The notes: a model not told the origin generated them from the letters alone. A stretch of 64,000 bases of DNA from CAYNST01 sp964434105 (GCA_964434105.1 CAYSTJ010000005.1:43480-107479), one strand, 5' to 3'. Positions 9,551-18,196 are shown, counted from the first letter of the stretch. Numbers and translations are program-made.

Positions 9551-9865
9551 ATGCTAAAGATCCTGGCGACTATCGACTCCGAACTCAGCGAAGCCGAGTG
9601 GAAAACGCGGTTTATGCGCCATGGGTGGACACTTCGCCACCGTGACGGACTACCCGGCGGTTTACGCCGCGGGAACCTGGAGTTTACCCTGGACGGCGAC
9701 GGATTCACGCTTCTATGTGGAACCGATAGCCAGCGAGGCGGAACCGATAGCGGGCGGGACATCGCCCCGGAAGCCTTGCTGAAGGTTCTGGAACGCTATG
9801 CCGAGCATTTTACCCTGGAAGTTTTCGAAGAAGACGGACGTCTGGTGAACAAAATATACTATTAG
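9551..9865 (+). CDS. Hypothetical protein, 104 aa
   Basis: No family recognised. 104 aa, acidic, mixed alpha/beta by eye, no signal peptide or membrane segment. A short internal duplication is visible (GTDSQRG then GTDSGRD, about residues 57-70), encoded by two near-identical GGAACCGATAGC stretches at 9719-9750. The coding pattern and the spacing to neighbours support a real gene: it is divergent from rapA and stops 48 bases before the outer-membrane protein gene. Start ATG 9551. It could share a promoter region with rapA or form a short operon with the next gene. Confidence 0.6.
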   Translation: MLKILATIDSELSEAEWKTRFMRHGWTLRHRDGLPGGLRRGNLEFTLDGDGFTLLCGTDSQRGGTDSGRDIAPEALLKVLERYAEHFTLEVFEEDGRLVNKIYY

Positions 9866-9913
9866 CTATACTCGACCCCCTTATCTCCCTTAATCCCATA
9901 GGAGCTTACCGAT

Positions 9914-10468
9914 ATGCCATCACCAACACGCGTGCTGATTTCCACCGGCGCATTGCTGTTCGCGTCATCCCTGTCACTGCCCGGTTACGCCAAAAGCGGG
10001 CTGTATCTGGGTGGTTCACTGGGGAACGCCAAGGTCGGAGGCCCGAAGGGCATGGAATACACCGTCGACAGTCAGGACCTGAGAAACCTGGACGATACCG
10101 ATGTCGGCTACAAGCTCTACGGCGGACTGAAATTTACCCTGCTGGCGATCGAAGCCGGATATGTCAATTTCGGCGCGATAGAAAATGGAGACGCGCAAGT
10201 GGAGATCGACGGGTTCAATGCTTTTGGCATCCTGTCCATGGGGCTCGGGCCGGTCGAAATCTTTGGCAAAGCCGGGGCTTTTGTCTGGGAATCCGACCTG
10301 CGTTCCGTAGAGCAGCAATACAAGGAAGACGGTTTCGACCCGGTCGTTGGCGTTGGTGCGGCGGTTAACCTGGGCGGAATCGGTGTCCGGGCCGAGTATG
10401 AATACTATAACGTCTCTGAATTTGACAAAGTATCCATGCTCTCTCTGGGCGCCACTTTCTGGTTCTGA
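9914..10468 (+). CDS. Outer-membrane beta-barrel protein (OmpA-N/OmpW-like fold)
   Basis: 184 aa. A signal peptide ends near residue 26 (SLSLPGYAKSG). The mature protein is an eight-strand-type small barrel with alternating hydrophobic residues, Gly-rich strand starts (GLYLGGSLGNAKVGG) and a C-terminal aromatic strand ending in TFWF, the signal for the Bam machinery. SD GGAG precedes the ATG by 9 bases. Function unknown; small porin, adhesion or stability roles are all possible. An inverted repeat follows 23 bases after the stop. Confidence 0.8.
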   Translation: MPSPTRVLISTGALLFASSLSLPGYAKSGLYLGGSLGNAKVGGPKGMEYTVDSQDLRNLDDTDVGYKLYGGLKFTLLAIEAGYVNFGAIENGDAQVEIDGFNAFGILSMGLGPVEIFGKAGAFVWESDLRSVEQQYKEDGFDPVVGVGAAVNLGGIGVRAEYEYYNVSEFDKVSMLSLGATFWF

Positions 10469-10491
10469 CAGCAATTTTGCCACCACGCGCC

Positions 10492-10524
10492 CTCCTGCGT
10501 GCGGGATCTGGAATCGCGCAGGAG
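10492..10524 (+). terminator. Inverted repeat after the barrel gene, weak terminator candidate
   Basis: CTCCTGCG (10492-10499) and CGCAGGAG (10517-10524) are exact 8-bp inverted arms with a 17-nt loop, 23 bases after the stop. There is no T-run, so it is a candidate only. Confidence 0.35.
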
Positions 10525-11070
10525 CGGTCCGCCGTCAACATATTTGTGACCCAGATAACACATTCACTTCTCTACGTAAATTTACGTATTTTTTCTGCGG
10601 CTTCGCTCGCGTACATTCAACTGAACGCGCTTTGCTTTGTTTCTCACCAAGCAAAATGCAGAACAGGCACGCACCTGCCTGCACTGCCAGCGGAGCCGTT
10701 AAGCGTTTGTTTTGTAATGGTTATCAGCACAAGATGCCCCGCGGACCCATTGCTGCCGGGTCGCGGGGATTACGATCAGGGATCGCCTGGATGCGAGATC
10801 AAAAGGACTGATATGGTCCCGGATCGGCCTGCTGACTGCGCCATACACCTGTCGTCACACGAGAGAGACGAGATGGTATTGAAAGCACTTCTATGCAAGG
10901 ACGCATAACTGCCACGGATGGCTTTTTTTAATCCTGCCTGTTTGACCTGAACACCTTTCCCACAGAATGCTCATCCTGTTTACGTCTCATCCTCTTTATC
11001 CCCGGACCATATCCGTATAGAGTAAGTCAGCGTGCCGTCCCGCCCCACACTCGATATGCACAGAAGATGG

Positions 11071-11146
11071 GCGGGCATTGTTACTACTTGAAGACATTGT
11101 TACCACCCGAAGACATTGTTACCACCCGAAGACATTGTTACCACCC
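11071..11146. repeat. 19-bp tandem repeat directly upstream of the Spy-like gene
   Basis: Three exact copies of GAAGACATTGTTACCACCC at 11090-11108, 11109-11127 and 11128-11146, plus a degenerate fourth (13 of 19 matching) at 11071-11089. The array ends 13 bases before the ATG at 11160, so it occupies the promoter/leader region. There are no spacers, so it is not a CRISPR array. It may be a run of regulator sites or slippage-generated. Confidence 0.9.
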
Positions 11147-11159
11147 AAGAGTTGAGACC

Positions 11160-11558
11160 ATGAATTACACCTACAGAACCTGCCGAATTCTCGCCGTCAC
11201 AGTTTCGATCTGCTGGTCAGTGAGTGCCATGTCCCAGCCCGGATTGTCGCAGGAAAAACCGTCGCCACCGCCGCATGCCCATGAGCATCATCAACACGCC
11301 ACGGTTAAACCACCCGTGACGAGCGACTGGGCCACCGCCCTGCAACTGTCCGGTGAGAAAGCCGACCAGGTAAACGCCGTGGAGCAGGAATACCACACAC
11401 GGCGTCGCGAGCTGGTCAAAAAACACTATGCTGAAATGATGGCACTGGAAAAAAGCCGGCTGGAATCATTACAGCCTGTATTGACGCCGGAGCAGCTTGC
11501 ACAGTTACAGACTCTGTGGAAAGCCCGGATGAAAGACGCTCACAGTGCGCATCATTGA
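11160..11558 (+). CDS. His-rich Spy/CpxP-like periplasmic protein
   Basis: 132 aa from ATG 11160. This start is preferred to an upstream one at 11067 because it gives a clean signal peptide (MNYTYRTCRILAVTVSICWS, cleavage near SAMSQPG), whereas the longer frame would translate the 19-bp repeats. A Pro/His-rich segment (PPPHAHEHHQHA) could bind metal. The rest is helical: an LxGEKADQVNAVEQEY segment, then RRRELVKKHYAEMMALEK and VLTPEQLAQLQTLWKAR, which match the LTxEQ pattern of Spy/CpxP and metal-resistance periplasmic proteins. Membership is judged from pattern only. The gene stands alone. Confidence 0.65.
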   Translation: MNYTYRTCRILAVTVSICWSVSAMSQPGLSQEKPSPPPHAHEHHQHATVKPPVTSDWATALQLSGEKADQVNAVEQEYHTRRRELVKKHYAEMMALEKSRLESLQPVLTPEQLAQLQTLWKARMKDAHSAHH

Positions 11559-11802
11559 CGACCGTTCGTCTTTATTGCAACCTGAACTGTAATGCGCCAA
11601 CCCTTCCGGGGTGTGCCGGGCACAGGAAGACTTTCCGATCAGGGACGTTCGGAATATAAACCTGCCCCGGATACCGCCGGGTTTGGCATCGAACCTTTCG
11701 ACCTCGCGGTTGTACCGGGAACGGCATCTGTAACCGCGACCGCAGGAACGGACACACTCGCCCGACACGAGTGCTGTCCTGATTCATTCACGAGTGACCC
11801 CC

Positions 11803-13500
11803 ATGACCAGACACGCCAATAATAATAAGCCGCTGTACCTGCACTATGCGGGTCCGTCGCTGCTGACAACGCCCCTGCTCAACAAAGGCAGCGCCTTTAG
11901 CGAAGCCGAACGCGCGAGCTTCAATTTAACCGGCCTGCTGCCTCCACGGTACGAAACCATTGAGGAACAGGTACAACGCGCCTATCGCCAATACATCAGT
12001 TTTGACTGCAATCTCAACCGACATATCTATCTGCGCGCCATTCAGGACAAGAATGAGACGCTGTTTTATCGGCTGGTTCAGGATAATCTCGAAGAAATGA
12101 TGCCGATAATCTATACCCCGACTGTCGGGGAAGCCTGCGAGCGCTTTTCGGACATCTACCGCAGCTCGCGGGGACTGTTTATCGCCTGGAACGAACGTGA
12201 ATATATGGATGATATTCTCCACAACGCAACCAAGCGCAACGTCAGGGTCATCGTCGTGACCGACGGTGAACGGATTCTCGGGCTTGGCGACCAGGGGATC
12301 GGCGGCATGGGCATACCCATTGGCAAGCTATCCCTTTACACTGTCTGCGGTGGCATCAGCCCCGCCTACACCCTGCCCATAACGCTCGACGTCGGCACCA
12401 ATAACGAAACCCTGCTAAAAGATCCGATGTATATGGGCTGGCGCCATAAACGCATCGACCAGGCGCAATACGACGCATTTGTGGACGATTTTATCCAGGC
12501 GGTCAAGCGTCGCTGGCCGAATGTTCTATTGCAGTTCGAGGACTTTGCGCAGCCTAACGCCATGCCGTTGCTGCAACGCTACCGCCATGAGATCTGCTGC
12601 TTCAACGATGATATCCAGGGCACCGCATCGGTCACGGTCGGTACCCTGCTGGCGGCATGCCGATACAAACAGGTTCCCCTGCGCGATCAACGCATTGTGT
12701 TTCTTGGCGCGGGGTCGGCCGGATGTGGCATAGCCGAGCATATTATCTGTCAGATGTGTGCCGAAGGTCTCGATGAAAGCCAGGCGCGAAGCCAGGTATT
12801 CATGGTAGACCGCTATGGCTTGCTGACCAGTCAAAGCGCCGGGCTACGGGACTTTCAGCAACGCCTCTGCCAGGACGAGAGCGTGCTCGCCGAGTGGGAA
12901 TTCTCGGGGCTGTTTCCCGGCTTGAAAGAGGTTATCGATCAGGTAAAACCCGGCATACTGATTGGGGTTTCCGGGCAGCCGGGACTGTTTGACAAAGACG
13001 TCGTTCAGGCGATGCGGGAAGCTGGCCCGACGCCGATAATTTTTCCGTTAAGTAACCCGATCAAGCAGGTTGAAGCGTTTCCCCAAAATGTTATCGAATG
13101 GACAAACGGCGATGTGATCGTGGCGACTGGCAGCCCGTTTGCGCCTGTAGAGTTCAAGGGAAAAACCTATCCGATTGCCCAGTGCAACAACAGCTACATC
13201 TTTCCCGGGATCGGGCTGGGCGTGGTGGCCGCCAATATTCGACTGATTACCGACGAAATGTTGATGCTGACCAGCAATATTCTGGCCGAGTCTTCCCCGC
13301 TGGCCAATACCGGCCAGGGCGATCTGCTTCCGCCGCTGACAGCGGTCGGCGAACTCAGCAGAAAAATCGCATTCGGCATTGCCAAGGTTGCACAACAACA
13401 GGGTCTTGCGCTGGAAATGCCGGACGATCTACTCGAGGAAAAAATTGAACGCGCCTTCTGGAAACCGGAATACCGAACCTACAGACGGGTGAGTATTTAG
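11803..13500 (+). CDS. maeA: NAD-dependent malic enzyme (oxidative decarboxylation of malate)
   Basis: 565 aa, as usual for the large bacterial malic enzymes. It converts malate to pyruvate and CO2 with NAD. Seen: the catalytic Tyr segment MPIIYTPTVGEACERF, the first dinucleotide-type signature GDQGIGGMGIPIGKL, metal ligands in FEDFAQPNAMPLL and CCFNDDIQGTASVT, and the NAD-binding GAGSAGCGIAEHI. The open frame begins at a GTG (11794), but ATG 11803 has a better-placed GAG. It is monocistronic and convergent with the methyltransferase gene 50 bases away. Confidence 0.93.
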   Translation: MTRHANNNKPLYLHYAGPSLLTTPLLNKGSAFSEAERASFNLTGLLPPRYETIEEQVQRAYRQYISFDCNLNRHIYLRAIQDKNETLFYRLVQDNLEEMMPIIYTPTVGEACERFSDIYRSSRGLFIAWNEREYMDDILHNATKRNVRVIVVTDGERILGLGDQGIGGMGIPIGKLSLYTVCGGISPAYTLPITLDVGTNNETLLKDPMYMGWRHKRIDQAQYDAFVDDFIQAVKRRWPNVLLQFEDFAQPNAMPLLQRYRHEICCFNDDIQGTASVTVGTLLAACRYKQVPLRDQRIVFLGAGSAGCGIAEHIICQMCAEGLDESQARSQVFMVDRYGLLTSQSAGLRDFQQRLCQDESVLAEWEFSGLFPGLKEVIDQVKPGILIGVSGQPGLFDKDVVQAMREAGPTPIIFPLSNPIKQVEAFPQNVIEWTNGDVIVATGSPFAPVEFKGKTYPIAQCNNSYIFPGIGLGVVAANIRLITDEMLMLTSNILAESSPLANTGQGDLLPPLTAVGELSRKIAFGIAKVAQQQGLALEMPDDLLEEKIERAFWKPEYRTYRRVSI

Positions 13501-13551
13501 ATCGCCGGACAGCGTCATCGCCGTCCATGGCCAAATAAATCGCACAATGGC

Positions 13552-14529
13552 CTAACCAAAAGCAGCCTGCGGCGGCGGCTGCATGGCGGTCGCAGGGGGG
13601 CTGTACGAGAACACCAGCATTTTCAGGGCTGGACGGTCACCCTTCTGTGCGAAGGCTGGATCCGGGTCCAGAGCGCGCTCAAAGGTGCAGTCCGGACAGT
13701 GTGCACGAAACTGCTCCAGCAAAAATTCCTGATCAAGTTCCGGCGCGTTAAGGCAGGCGAGGATCTGCGCACCGGGTTTGGCCATGGACGGTATGCGCCG
13801 GATAATCTTCCCGTAATCGCGTTGCGCAATAAAGCTCCCCTTCTGGTAGCTGGGTGGGTCAATAATGATAACGTCGTATAGACCTGCCTTTCTGATTCGG
13901 CCCCAGGATTTAAGTATGTCCAGCACCAGAAAGGCGGCGCGCTCGTCGGTAATCCCATTCAGCCGGTGATTTGTTCTCCCCCGCGCAATAGCCTGGCGGC
14001 TCATATCCACATTAACAACACGTTGCGCATCCGCCGCGGCGGCCACGACGGAGAAGCTGCAGGTAAACGCGAATAGATTGAGTATCATTTTGCCTGGTGC
14101 CACTTGCTCGAGCCATTGCCGGGCCGGTTCGATATCGACAAAATAGCCGCAGTTCTGCCGATCAAACTGCAGCAAAAAGCGCTGATTTCCCCGAAGTGCG
14201 TAGGACTCCGTCAGGGGCTCACCCACCAGAAATTTTACCGGTGCATCCTTAAGATAGCGTTGCTGTATGGCCAGGTGTGTAAACGGCTGCTCGCGGCAGG
14301 CGGTACCAGCATTCATGGCCGTAAACACCTCGACGAGGAAATCATCGAATCCGGCTGGCAGCGGTTGATAGGCCGTCACCAGCACCAATGGCCAAAATGC
14401 ATCAATGTTGCACCACTCCAGCCCGGTCCAGTGACCACCACGGCCATGCAATATGCGCTGTGCGCGCTGGAAGTCGGGCCGGATGCCCAATCGGGTAAAT
14501 GCGTCACCTGCTGCTGAAAAATCTGCCAT
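13552..14529 (-). CDS. Class I SAM-dependent methyltransferase (RlmI/YccW-like)
   Basis: 325 aa from ATG 14529. The Rossmann core carries motif I as LNLFAFTCSFSVVAAAADA, the acidic residue that follows (VNVDMSRQAI) and motif IV as IIIDPPSYQKGSF. The DPPS form and overall layout match the Methyltrans_SAM group, which holds rRNA cytosine-C5 methyltransferases such as RlmI and RlmK. The N-terminal PUA domain of RlmI is absent, so the substrate (rRNA, other RNA or protein) is open. A GTG 27 bases upstream could be used instead. The intergenic side towards pdxB is about 130 bases. Confidence 0.8.
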   Translation of the reverse strand: MADFSAAGDAFTRLGIRPDFQRAQRILHGRGGHWTGLEWCNIDAFWPLVLVTAYQPLPAGFDDFLVEVFTAMNAGTACREQPFTHLAIQQRYLKDAPVKFLVGEPLTESYALRGNQRFLLQFDRQNCGYFVDIEPARQWLEQVAPGKMILNLFAFTCSFSVVAAAADAQRVVNVDMSRQAIARGRTNHRLNGITDERAAFLVLDILKSWGRIRKAGLYDVIIIDPPSYQKGSFIAQRDYGKIIRRIPSMAKPGAQILACLNAPELDQEFLLEQFRAHCPDCTFERALDPDPAFAQKGDRPALKMLVFSYSPPATAMQPPPQAAFG

Positions 14530-14660
14530 ATCGGATCCCGTCCTCGTCCAGGTCACCCTATCTGACCGTCCATTATCGTCGATTAATATTACAGATTTAC
14601 GACTGAACTCGACATCGCTCTATAGCCATCCGGCGGGACCGCTGCGCAGGCCGTGACCGG

Positions 14661-15788
14661 TCAGAGCTGATCGGAATGGGTCCGGAACCCGAACGCCTTC
14701 AGTGAGTCTGCATCGTGAGTGGACAGCGTCAGCCGGAAGTGGTCCAGCTCACGTCGCTCCGGATAGGTTTTGCGCAGATGGTCGAATGCGACGCCCAAAC
14801 CGGACGAGCCCGCTTGCTGCATGGCCTGCATAAAGCGTTTGTGGTCCGCACGGATATCGTAGGTTGCGAGGATGGCATCATTCAGGGTTGCACTCTGCAG
14901 CGTCTGCGAAGGCCCCTTTAACCGCGAAAGCAACTGTTCGCAGGTGTTGAGCGCAGCGTCCGACCGGCCACCGGCAAACTCACTGAGCGCCAGGTAAATC
15001 ATGGCGGCGCCGTTGATTTTGCCTTCAAAACTGTACCCGGCGATATGCGGTGTTCCCACATGTACCGCCTGTGCCAGCGCGCAGGAAATATGTGGCTCCC
15101 GCTCCCAAACGTCCAGCACAACCTGTAGATCTGCGCCGGTACGCAGATGAGCGAGCAGCGCCTCATTATCGATTGCGCCGCCACGTCCGGCATTGAGCAG
15201 GAGCGCCCCGGGCCTGATTTGCTTCAGGGCGGCCTCGTTCATCATGTGATGGGTTGGAAATGGCCCGTCGTCCGTGTAGGGCGTATGCATGCAGATGACA
15301 TCGCATTCCAATATCGCATGCCAGTCGGCAAGAAGCGGGAATTCTGCTTTGGACAGGAACGGATCATAGGCAATGCAGTCAACGCCTGCACCGGTCAGTG
15401 CCCGGCACAGGCGTCCACCGACATTGCCGTGTCCCACAACACCAACCCGGGCGTCGCGCCATGCCGGCTTGAGCGTCGCAAGCGCTGCCAGCACGTATTG
15501 AACCACGCCTCCGGCATTGCAACCCGGCGCACTCGCATAACGGATATTGGCCGCGTCCAGATACCCGGTATCGAGATGATCCGTACCGATCGTGCAGGTG
15601 CCGACAAATTTTACATTACTGCCTGCCAGCAGACTTTTGTTGACGCGGGTCACCGACCGCACGATCAATGCATCCGCGTCCCGGACATCGGCGGCCGTCA
15701 GTTGACGTCCCGGAAGGGCCGTAATTTCACCAAATTCGGAAAAAAAAGTGTTCAGATGCGGAATATTTTCATCGGCAACGATCTTCAT
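14661..15788 (-). CDS. pdxB: Erythronate-4-phosphate dehydrogenase (pyridoxal phosphate synthesis)
   Basis: 375 aa. It oxidises 4-phosphoerythronate, the second step of the DXP-dependent vitamin B6 pathway. N-terminal signature KIVADENIPHLNTFFSEFG, NAD motif GVVGHGNVGGRL (about 119-130), and the D-2-hydroxyacid dehydrogenase catalytic segments (LLNAGRGGAIDNEAL, LDVWEREPHI, GTPHIAGYSFEGK). The C-terminal dimerisation domain typical of PdxB is present, which separates it from other 2-hydroxyacid dehydrogenases. pdxH, the last step of the pathway, is also in this window (24545-25189) but not linked. Confidence 0.96.
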   Translation of the reverse strand: MKIVADENIPHLNTFFSEFGEITALPGRQLTAADVRDADALIVRSVTRVNKSLLAGSNVKFVGTCTIGTDHLDTGYLDAANIRYASAPGCNAGGVVQYVLAALATLKPAWRDARVGVVGHGNVGGRLCRALTGAGVDCIAYDPFLSKAEFPLLADWHAILECDVICMHTPYTDDGPFPTHHMMNEAALKQIRPGALLLNAGRGGAIDNEALLAHLRTGADLQVVLDVWEREPHISCALAQAVHVGTPHIAGYSFEGKINGAAMIYLALSEFAGGRSDAALNTCEQLLSRLKGPSQTLQSATLNDAILATYDIRADHKRFMQAMQQAGSSGLGVAFDHLRKTYPERRELDHFRLTLSTHDADSLKAFGFRTHSDQL

Positions 15789-15843
15789 GTAGTCACTCGT
15801 GCGGGTTAAATTGGGAGGATCAGCAGGCTAACTGCTCTGAACG

Positions 15844-16413
15844 CTACGTATTCTGCAGCAGCCGGCTTTGATAGCGTTCCGGTCGGTAAAAACCGGCAAC
15901 CTTGTAATAACGGGCCAGCTCGACAGCAAAACGGTGCGCGCGGCCCGGCAGCCCGTGACGGCATAGTCGGCGGGCGTGCTGCGCCACGGCTTCAACAAAC
16001 GCTGCACTGGGCTTGGCGTCCAGCGTCAGATTATCAACACTGATCCGGAACCGGTATGCGCAACATTCCGCGAAAATCCATTCCAGCGCCTGAGGATAGA
16101 CCTCAACCTGCTCGAATACCCGCTGTTGCGCTTCACTGCGTCCGTCGGGCGCGTACCAGTAGCCATAGTCAGGCCGTGATCGACGCGCTTCACCAGCGAT
16201 ACACCAGTGCGCGACCTCGTGCAGGGCGCTGGCAAAATAATCATGGGTAAAAATAACACGATGCCATTCGCAGCCCGAATCCTGTGGCATATAGACCGGT
16301 TCCTGGCCACCGCCCTGCAAACGGGTGTTATACTCAACCCGAAAACATTTATCAAAAATTTCAGTCAGTTGAGCGGTGGAGTGCGTTGGAGCTTCAGTAC
16401 TGGCGCGAACCAT
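15844..16413 (-). CDS. epmC: Elongation factor P hydroxylase (EpmC/YfcM)
   Basis: 189 aa. The family hydroxylates the beta-lysyl-lysine of elongation factor P. The metal-binding HEVAHWCIAG stretch (H65, H69) and the downstream GYWYAPDGR and FEQVEVYPQALEW blocks are all as in the E. coli protein. It lies 55 bases upstream of pdxB on the same strand, so the two may be co-transcribed. The genes that add the lysine (epmA, epmB) and efp itself are not in this window. The SD is poor; the N-terminal ten residues are uncertain. Confidence 0.9.
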   Translation of the reverse strand: MVRASTEAPTHSTAQLTEIFDKCFRVEYNTRLQGGGQEPVYMPQDSGCEWHRVIFTHDYFASALHEVAHWCIAGEARRSRPDYGYWYAPDGRSEAQQRVFEQVEVYPQALEWIFAECCAYRFRISVDNLTLDAKPSAAFVEAVAQHARRLCRHGLPGRAHRFAVELARYYKVAGFYRPERYQSRLLQNT

Positions 16414-16636
16414 GCTTATAAATCGGTGTCTCTAAAAGTAAGAATCGGCGACCCGCTTTCAGGGCCCGCCAGATATCATTCATCAACCGCATTGGGAGCG
16501 CGAAATAATTTGTAGCAAAGTGTTGAGTTATCGGCAATCAGCATATACTGTGTATATAACGATGACGCGAAACCGCTACGTGTCATCCCGGCTAACCCGC
16601 TCACTCTGAGCAGACAAGCCCCGCGGAGGTGGTATT

Positions 16637-17341
16637 ATGAAGACCTCGGACTCCGGTCACAAGCTGGACAATGTGATCGATCTCTTTTCTGGCAAACCTT
16701 ACCTGCCTCTGAAAGACACCCGCTTTATCAGACTCGCCCCCGAACTCGACGGACTGGAGATGCTCTATTCCAATGAAGCGAGTGCGGATAAACTGTTCAG
16801 CCTGAAAGTCCTCGCCTGGGGCCTTCGCGCCAATGGCGATGTCGTTGGGCTGGTCCCATGGTTAAACGACATCATTCCGTGCACCGATATCCAGGATCCA
16901 CTTAATGGACAGTGGGAAGGATATTATGACGCGGGCATTGATGAAGTTTTCTTTGAAGCGCCAATTCACAAGGTCGTGGAGCTGGAAACCGCCGCTGAAT
17001 ACTACGATTATGAATGTGAAAATCCGGGCGATGTCGTTCAGGAAATCCCGGATACGATCGGCACCCACGCCGTGCTCTCGGAGCCGGAACTGAGAAGTTT
17101 GACACTGCAGGAAGTCGTCAGCTGGCGCCTCCATAACGACGGCACCATCTCCGGGATGATCATTGATGAAAACAAGGTGAACAGCACACCCGTTCTGCCG
17201 GGCGACGAATGCCTGTATCCTGCCCAGGCCCACGGAAACTTCCGTTACTTTTTTCAACACCATATCGCCAATAAAATCAAATCCAAAGACCCGGAAGCTC
17301 TGGCTGCCATCAGTCTATTGGTAGAAGACAACTCCCGCTAG
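16637..17341 (+). CDS. Conserved-looking hypothetical protein, 234 aa
   Basis: No named family recognised. 234 aa, acidic, soluble, no signal peptide. It has two similar halves in feel: LAWGLRANGDVVGLVPWLND near residue 60 and VSWRLHNDGTISGMIIDENK near residue 160 share the pattern xxWxLxxxGxxxGxx, followed in each case by P(C/L) and a short loop, then a GNFRYFFQHH or GYYD segment. This suggests an internal duplication. The start ATG has a strong SD (GCGGAGGTGGT). It is divergent from epmC. Confidence 0.65.
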   Translation: MKTSDSGHKLDNVIDLFSGKPYLPLKDTRFIRLAPELDGLEMLYSNEASADKLFSLKVLAWGLRANGDVVGLVPWLNDIIPCTDIQDPLNGQWEGYYDAGIDEVFFEAPIHKVVELETAAEYYDYECENPGDVVQEIPDTIGTHAVLSEPELRSLTLQEVVSWRLHNDGTISGMIIDENKVNSTPVLPGDECLYPAQAHGNFRYFFQHHIANKIKSKDPEALAAISLLVEDNSR

Positions 17342-17411
17342 GGTCTTTTGACGTGTTGCATCATCACCGCTGCTGGCGGCCATTTTTTCCACCGGCAACG
17401 CGGGAAAGCAG

Positions 17412-17430
17412 CCTGTAGCCGTGCTACAGG
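17412..17430. terminator. Hairpin between convergent genes
   Basis: CCTGTAGC (17412-17419) and GCTACAGG (17423-17430) are exact arms with a 3-nt loop. It lies in the 166-base gap between the stop of the 234-aa gene and the stop of tusA. No T-run follows, so function as a terminator is inferred from position only. Confidence 0.4.
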
Positions 17431-17507
17431 CACAACCGCAGCTGGGCGGGGAATGGTCCCGGCCCTCCGGCTTGAGCCTGTATTTTTTATGCCTCGCCTT
17501 TTTGACT

Positions 17508-17753
17508 TTATGCCCCGCCCTTTCGGACATAGTAGCGGTATCTTCCCTCGATGCTGTCCTGCTGAACAAGGTGATGCCCGAGAAATTCACAGAAAGCGGG
17601 AATATCCCGCTCTGTTGACGGATCCGTCGCTATTACCAGAATAAGCTCCCCACTTTTGCTATCCCTGATTGCCTTATGCAGTAACATCACAGGCTCCGGG
17701 CAAAGCAGCCCGGTCGTATCCAGCGTGTGATCAGGAATTGACTTCTGTTCCAC
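17508..17753 (-). CDS. tusA: TusA sulfur carrier protein
   Basis: 81 aa. TusA accepts persulfide sulfur from IscS and passes it to TusBCD for tRNA 2-thiouridine synthesis, and takes part in other sulfur trafficking including molybdopterin. The active-site motif is GLLCPEPVM (Cys18), followed by ATDPSTERDIPAFCEFLGH and a YRYYVRKGG end, all close to the E. coli protein. Start GTG 17753, with TAGGTAG upstream. It is read in the same direction as yheU, about 50 bases after it. Confidence 0.95.
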   Translation of the reverse strand: MEQKSIPDHTLDTTGLLCPEPVMLLHKAIRDSKSGELILVIATDPSTERDIPAFCEFLGHHLVQQDSIEGRYRYYVRKGGA

Positions 17754-17800
17754 TCGATCTACCTATTTGGTTCGCATTGTCTGGTGCGGAAAATCCGCCA

Positions 17801-18013
17801 TTAAATGTCGTTGGCGGGGCACAGTGTAAACGATCCGGACGACGCGTCGTAGACAATCAGGACGGTAGCATTCATAACCTGCGGTCGCAAAATGGCGAGC
17901 TTTTCTTCCAGCGTCAATTCAAATTCGCCATAATCCGTCCCTTCGCGCGTGATATAGTCCTGTAACAGGCTGGTCAGTGTTTCAGGGGCCAATGACTCAG
18001 GTGGAATTATCAT
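17801..18013 (-). CDS. yheU: YheU family protein (UPF0270)
   Basis: 70 aa. It matches the YheU/UPF0270 family along its length: MIIPPESLAPETLTSLLQDY, then TREGTDYGEFELTLEEKLA. The E. coli homologue has no established function. It lies just upstream of tusA on the same strand, 47 bases apart, so both are likely on one transcript. The segment behind its start holds a remnant mobile element. Confidence 0.88.
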   Translation of the reverse strand: MIIPPESLAPETLTSLLQDYITREGTDYGEFELTLEEKLAILRPQVMNATVLIVYDASSGSFTLCPANDI

Positions 18014-18086
18014 AAAACGGGCGTCCGGCAGGCTTCATATCGATCTATTATCCTCGAATCCGGATGCAACAGATACCCATTAAAAC

Positions 18087-18174
18087 GTTACTGTTCAGCG
18101 TATGCTGTACCGGTTCGGATTGCATCGGGATGAGACGCAGTTATGGACAATCGGGGCATGAGCTGAATCGTTAC
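18087..18174 (-). mobile_element. Deleted copy (88 bp) of the GTAACTATTCAG miniature element
   Basis: The left side GTTACTGTTCAGCG (18087-18100) matches the right terminal repeat of the longer copies, and the right side ends in CATGAGCTGAATCGTTAC (18157-18174), the reverse of the left terminal repeat GTAACTATTCAGCTCACG with two changes. Next to it, ACGCAG, a short spacer and TCGGGG also align with the longer copies. The internal core (conserved hairpin and GTAAACTCAC segment) is gone. No target duplication can be recognised, in keeping with an old copy. It ends 22 bases before the start of the GcvR-like gene. Confidence 0.7.
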
Positions 18175-18196
18175 AAAATGAAAATCGGAAAATGCT

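Larger units (their letters stand above)
10469..11159. other. Long intergenic region (about 690 bp) with no convincing gene
   Basis: Between the barrel gene and the Spy-like gene. The open frames here have no recognisable protein character. Things that can be seen: the inverted repeat at 10492-10524; a perfect 16-bp palindrome TACGTAAATTTACGTA at 10573-10588 followed by TTTTTT; and, at the right end, the 19-bp tandem repeat. A small RNA or a decayed gene could be present but nothing in the sequence proves it. Confidence 0.5.

Noticed and set aside
10477..10908. 143-codon open frame in the gap after the barrel gene
   Set aside because: No signal, domain or SD, and composition unlike the neighbouring genes; treated as non-coding.
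11071..11146. CRISPR-like array
   Set aside because: The 19-bp units are directly joined with no spacers, and no cas genes are present.
11067..11159. Upstream extension of the Spy-like protein through the 19-bp repeats
   Set aside because: The extension places 31 low-complexity residues before a clean signal peptide; the internal ATG at 11160 is the better start.
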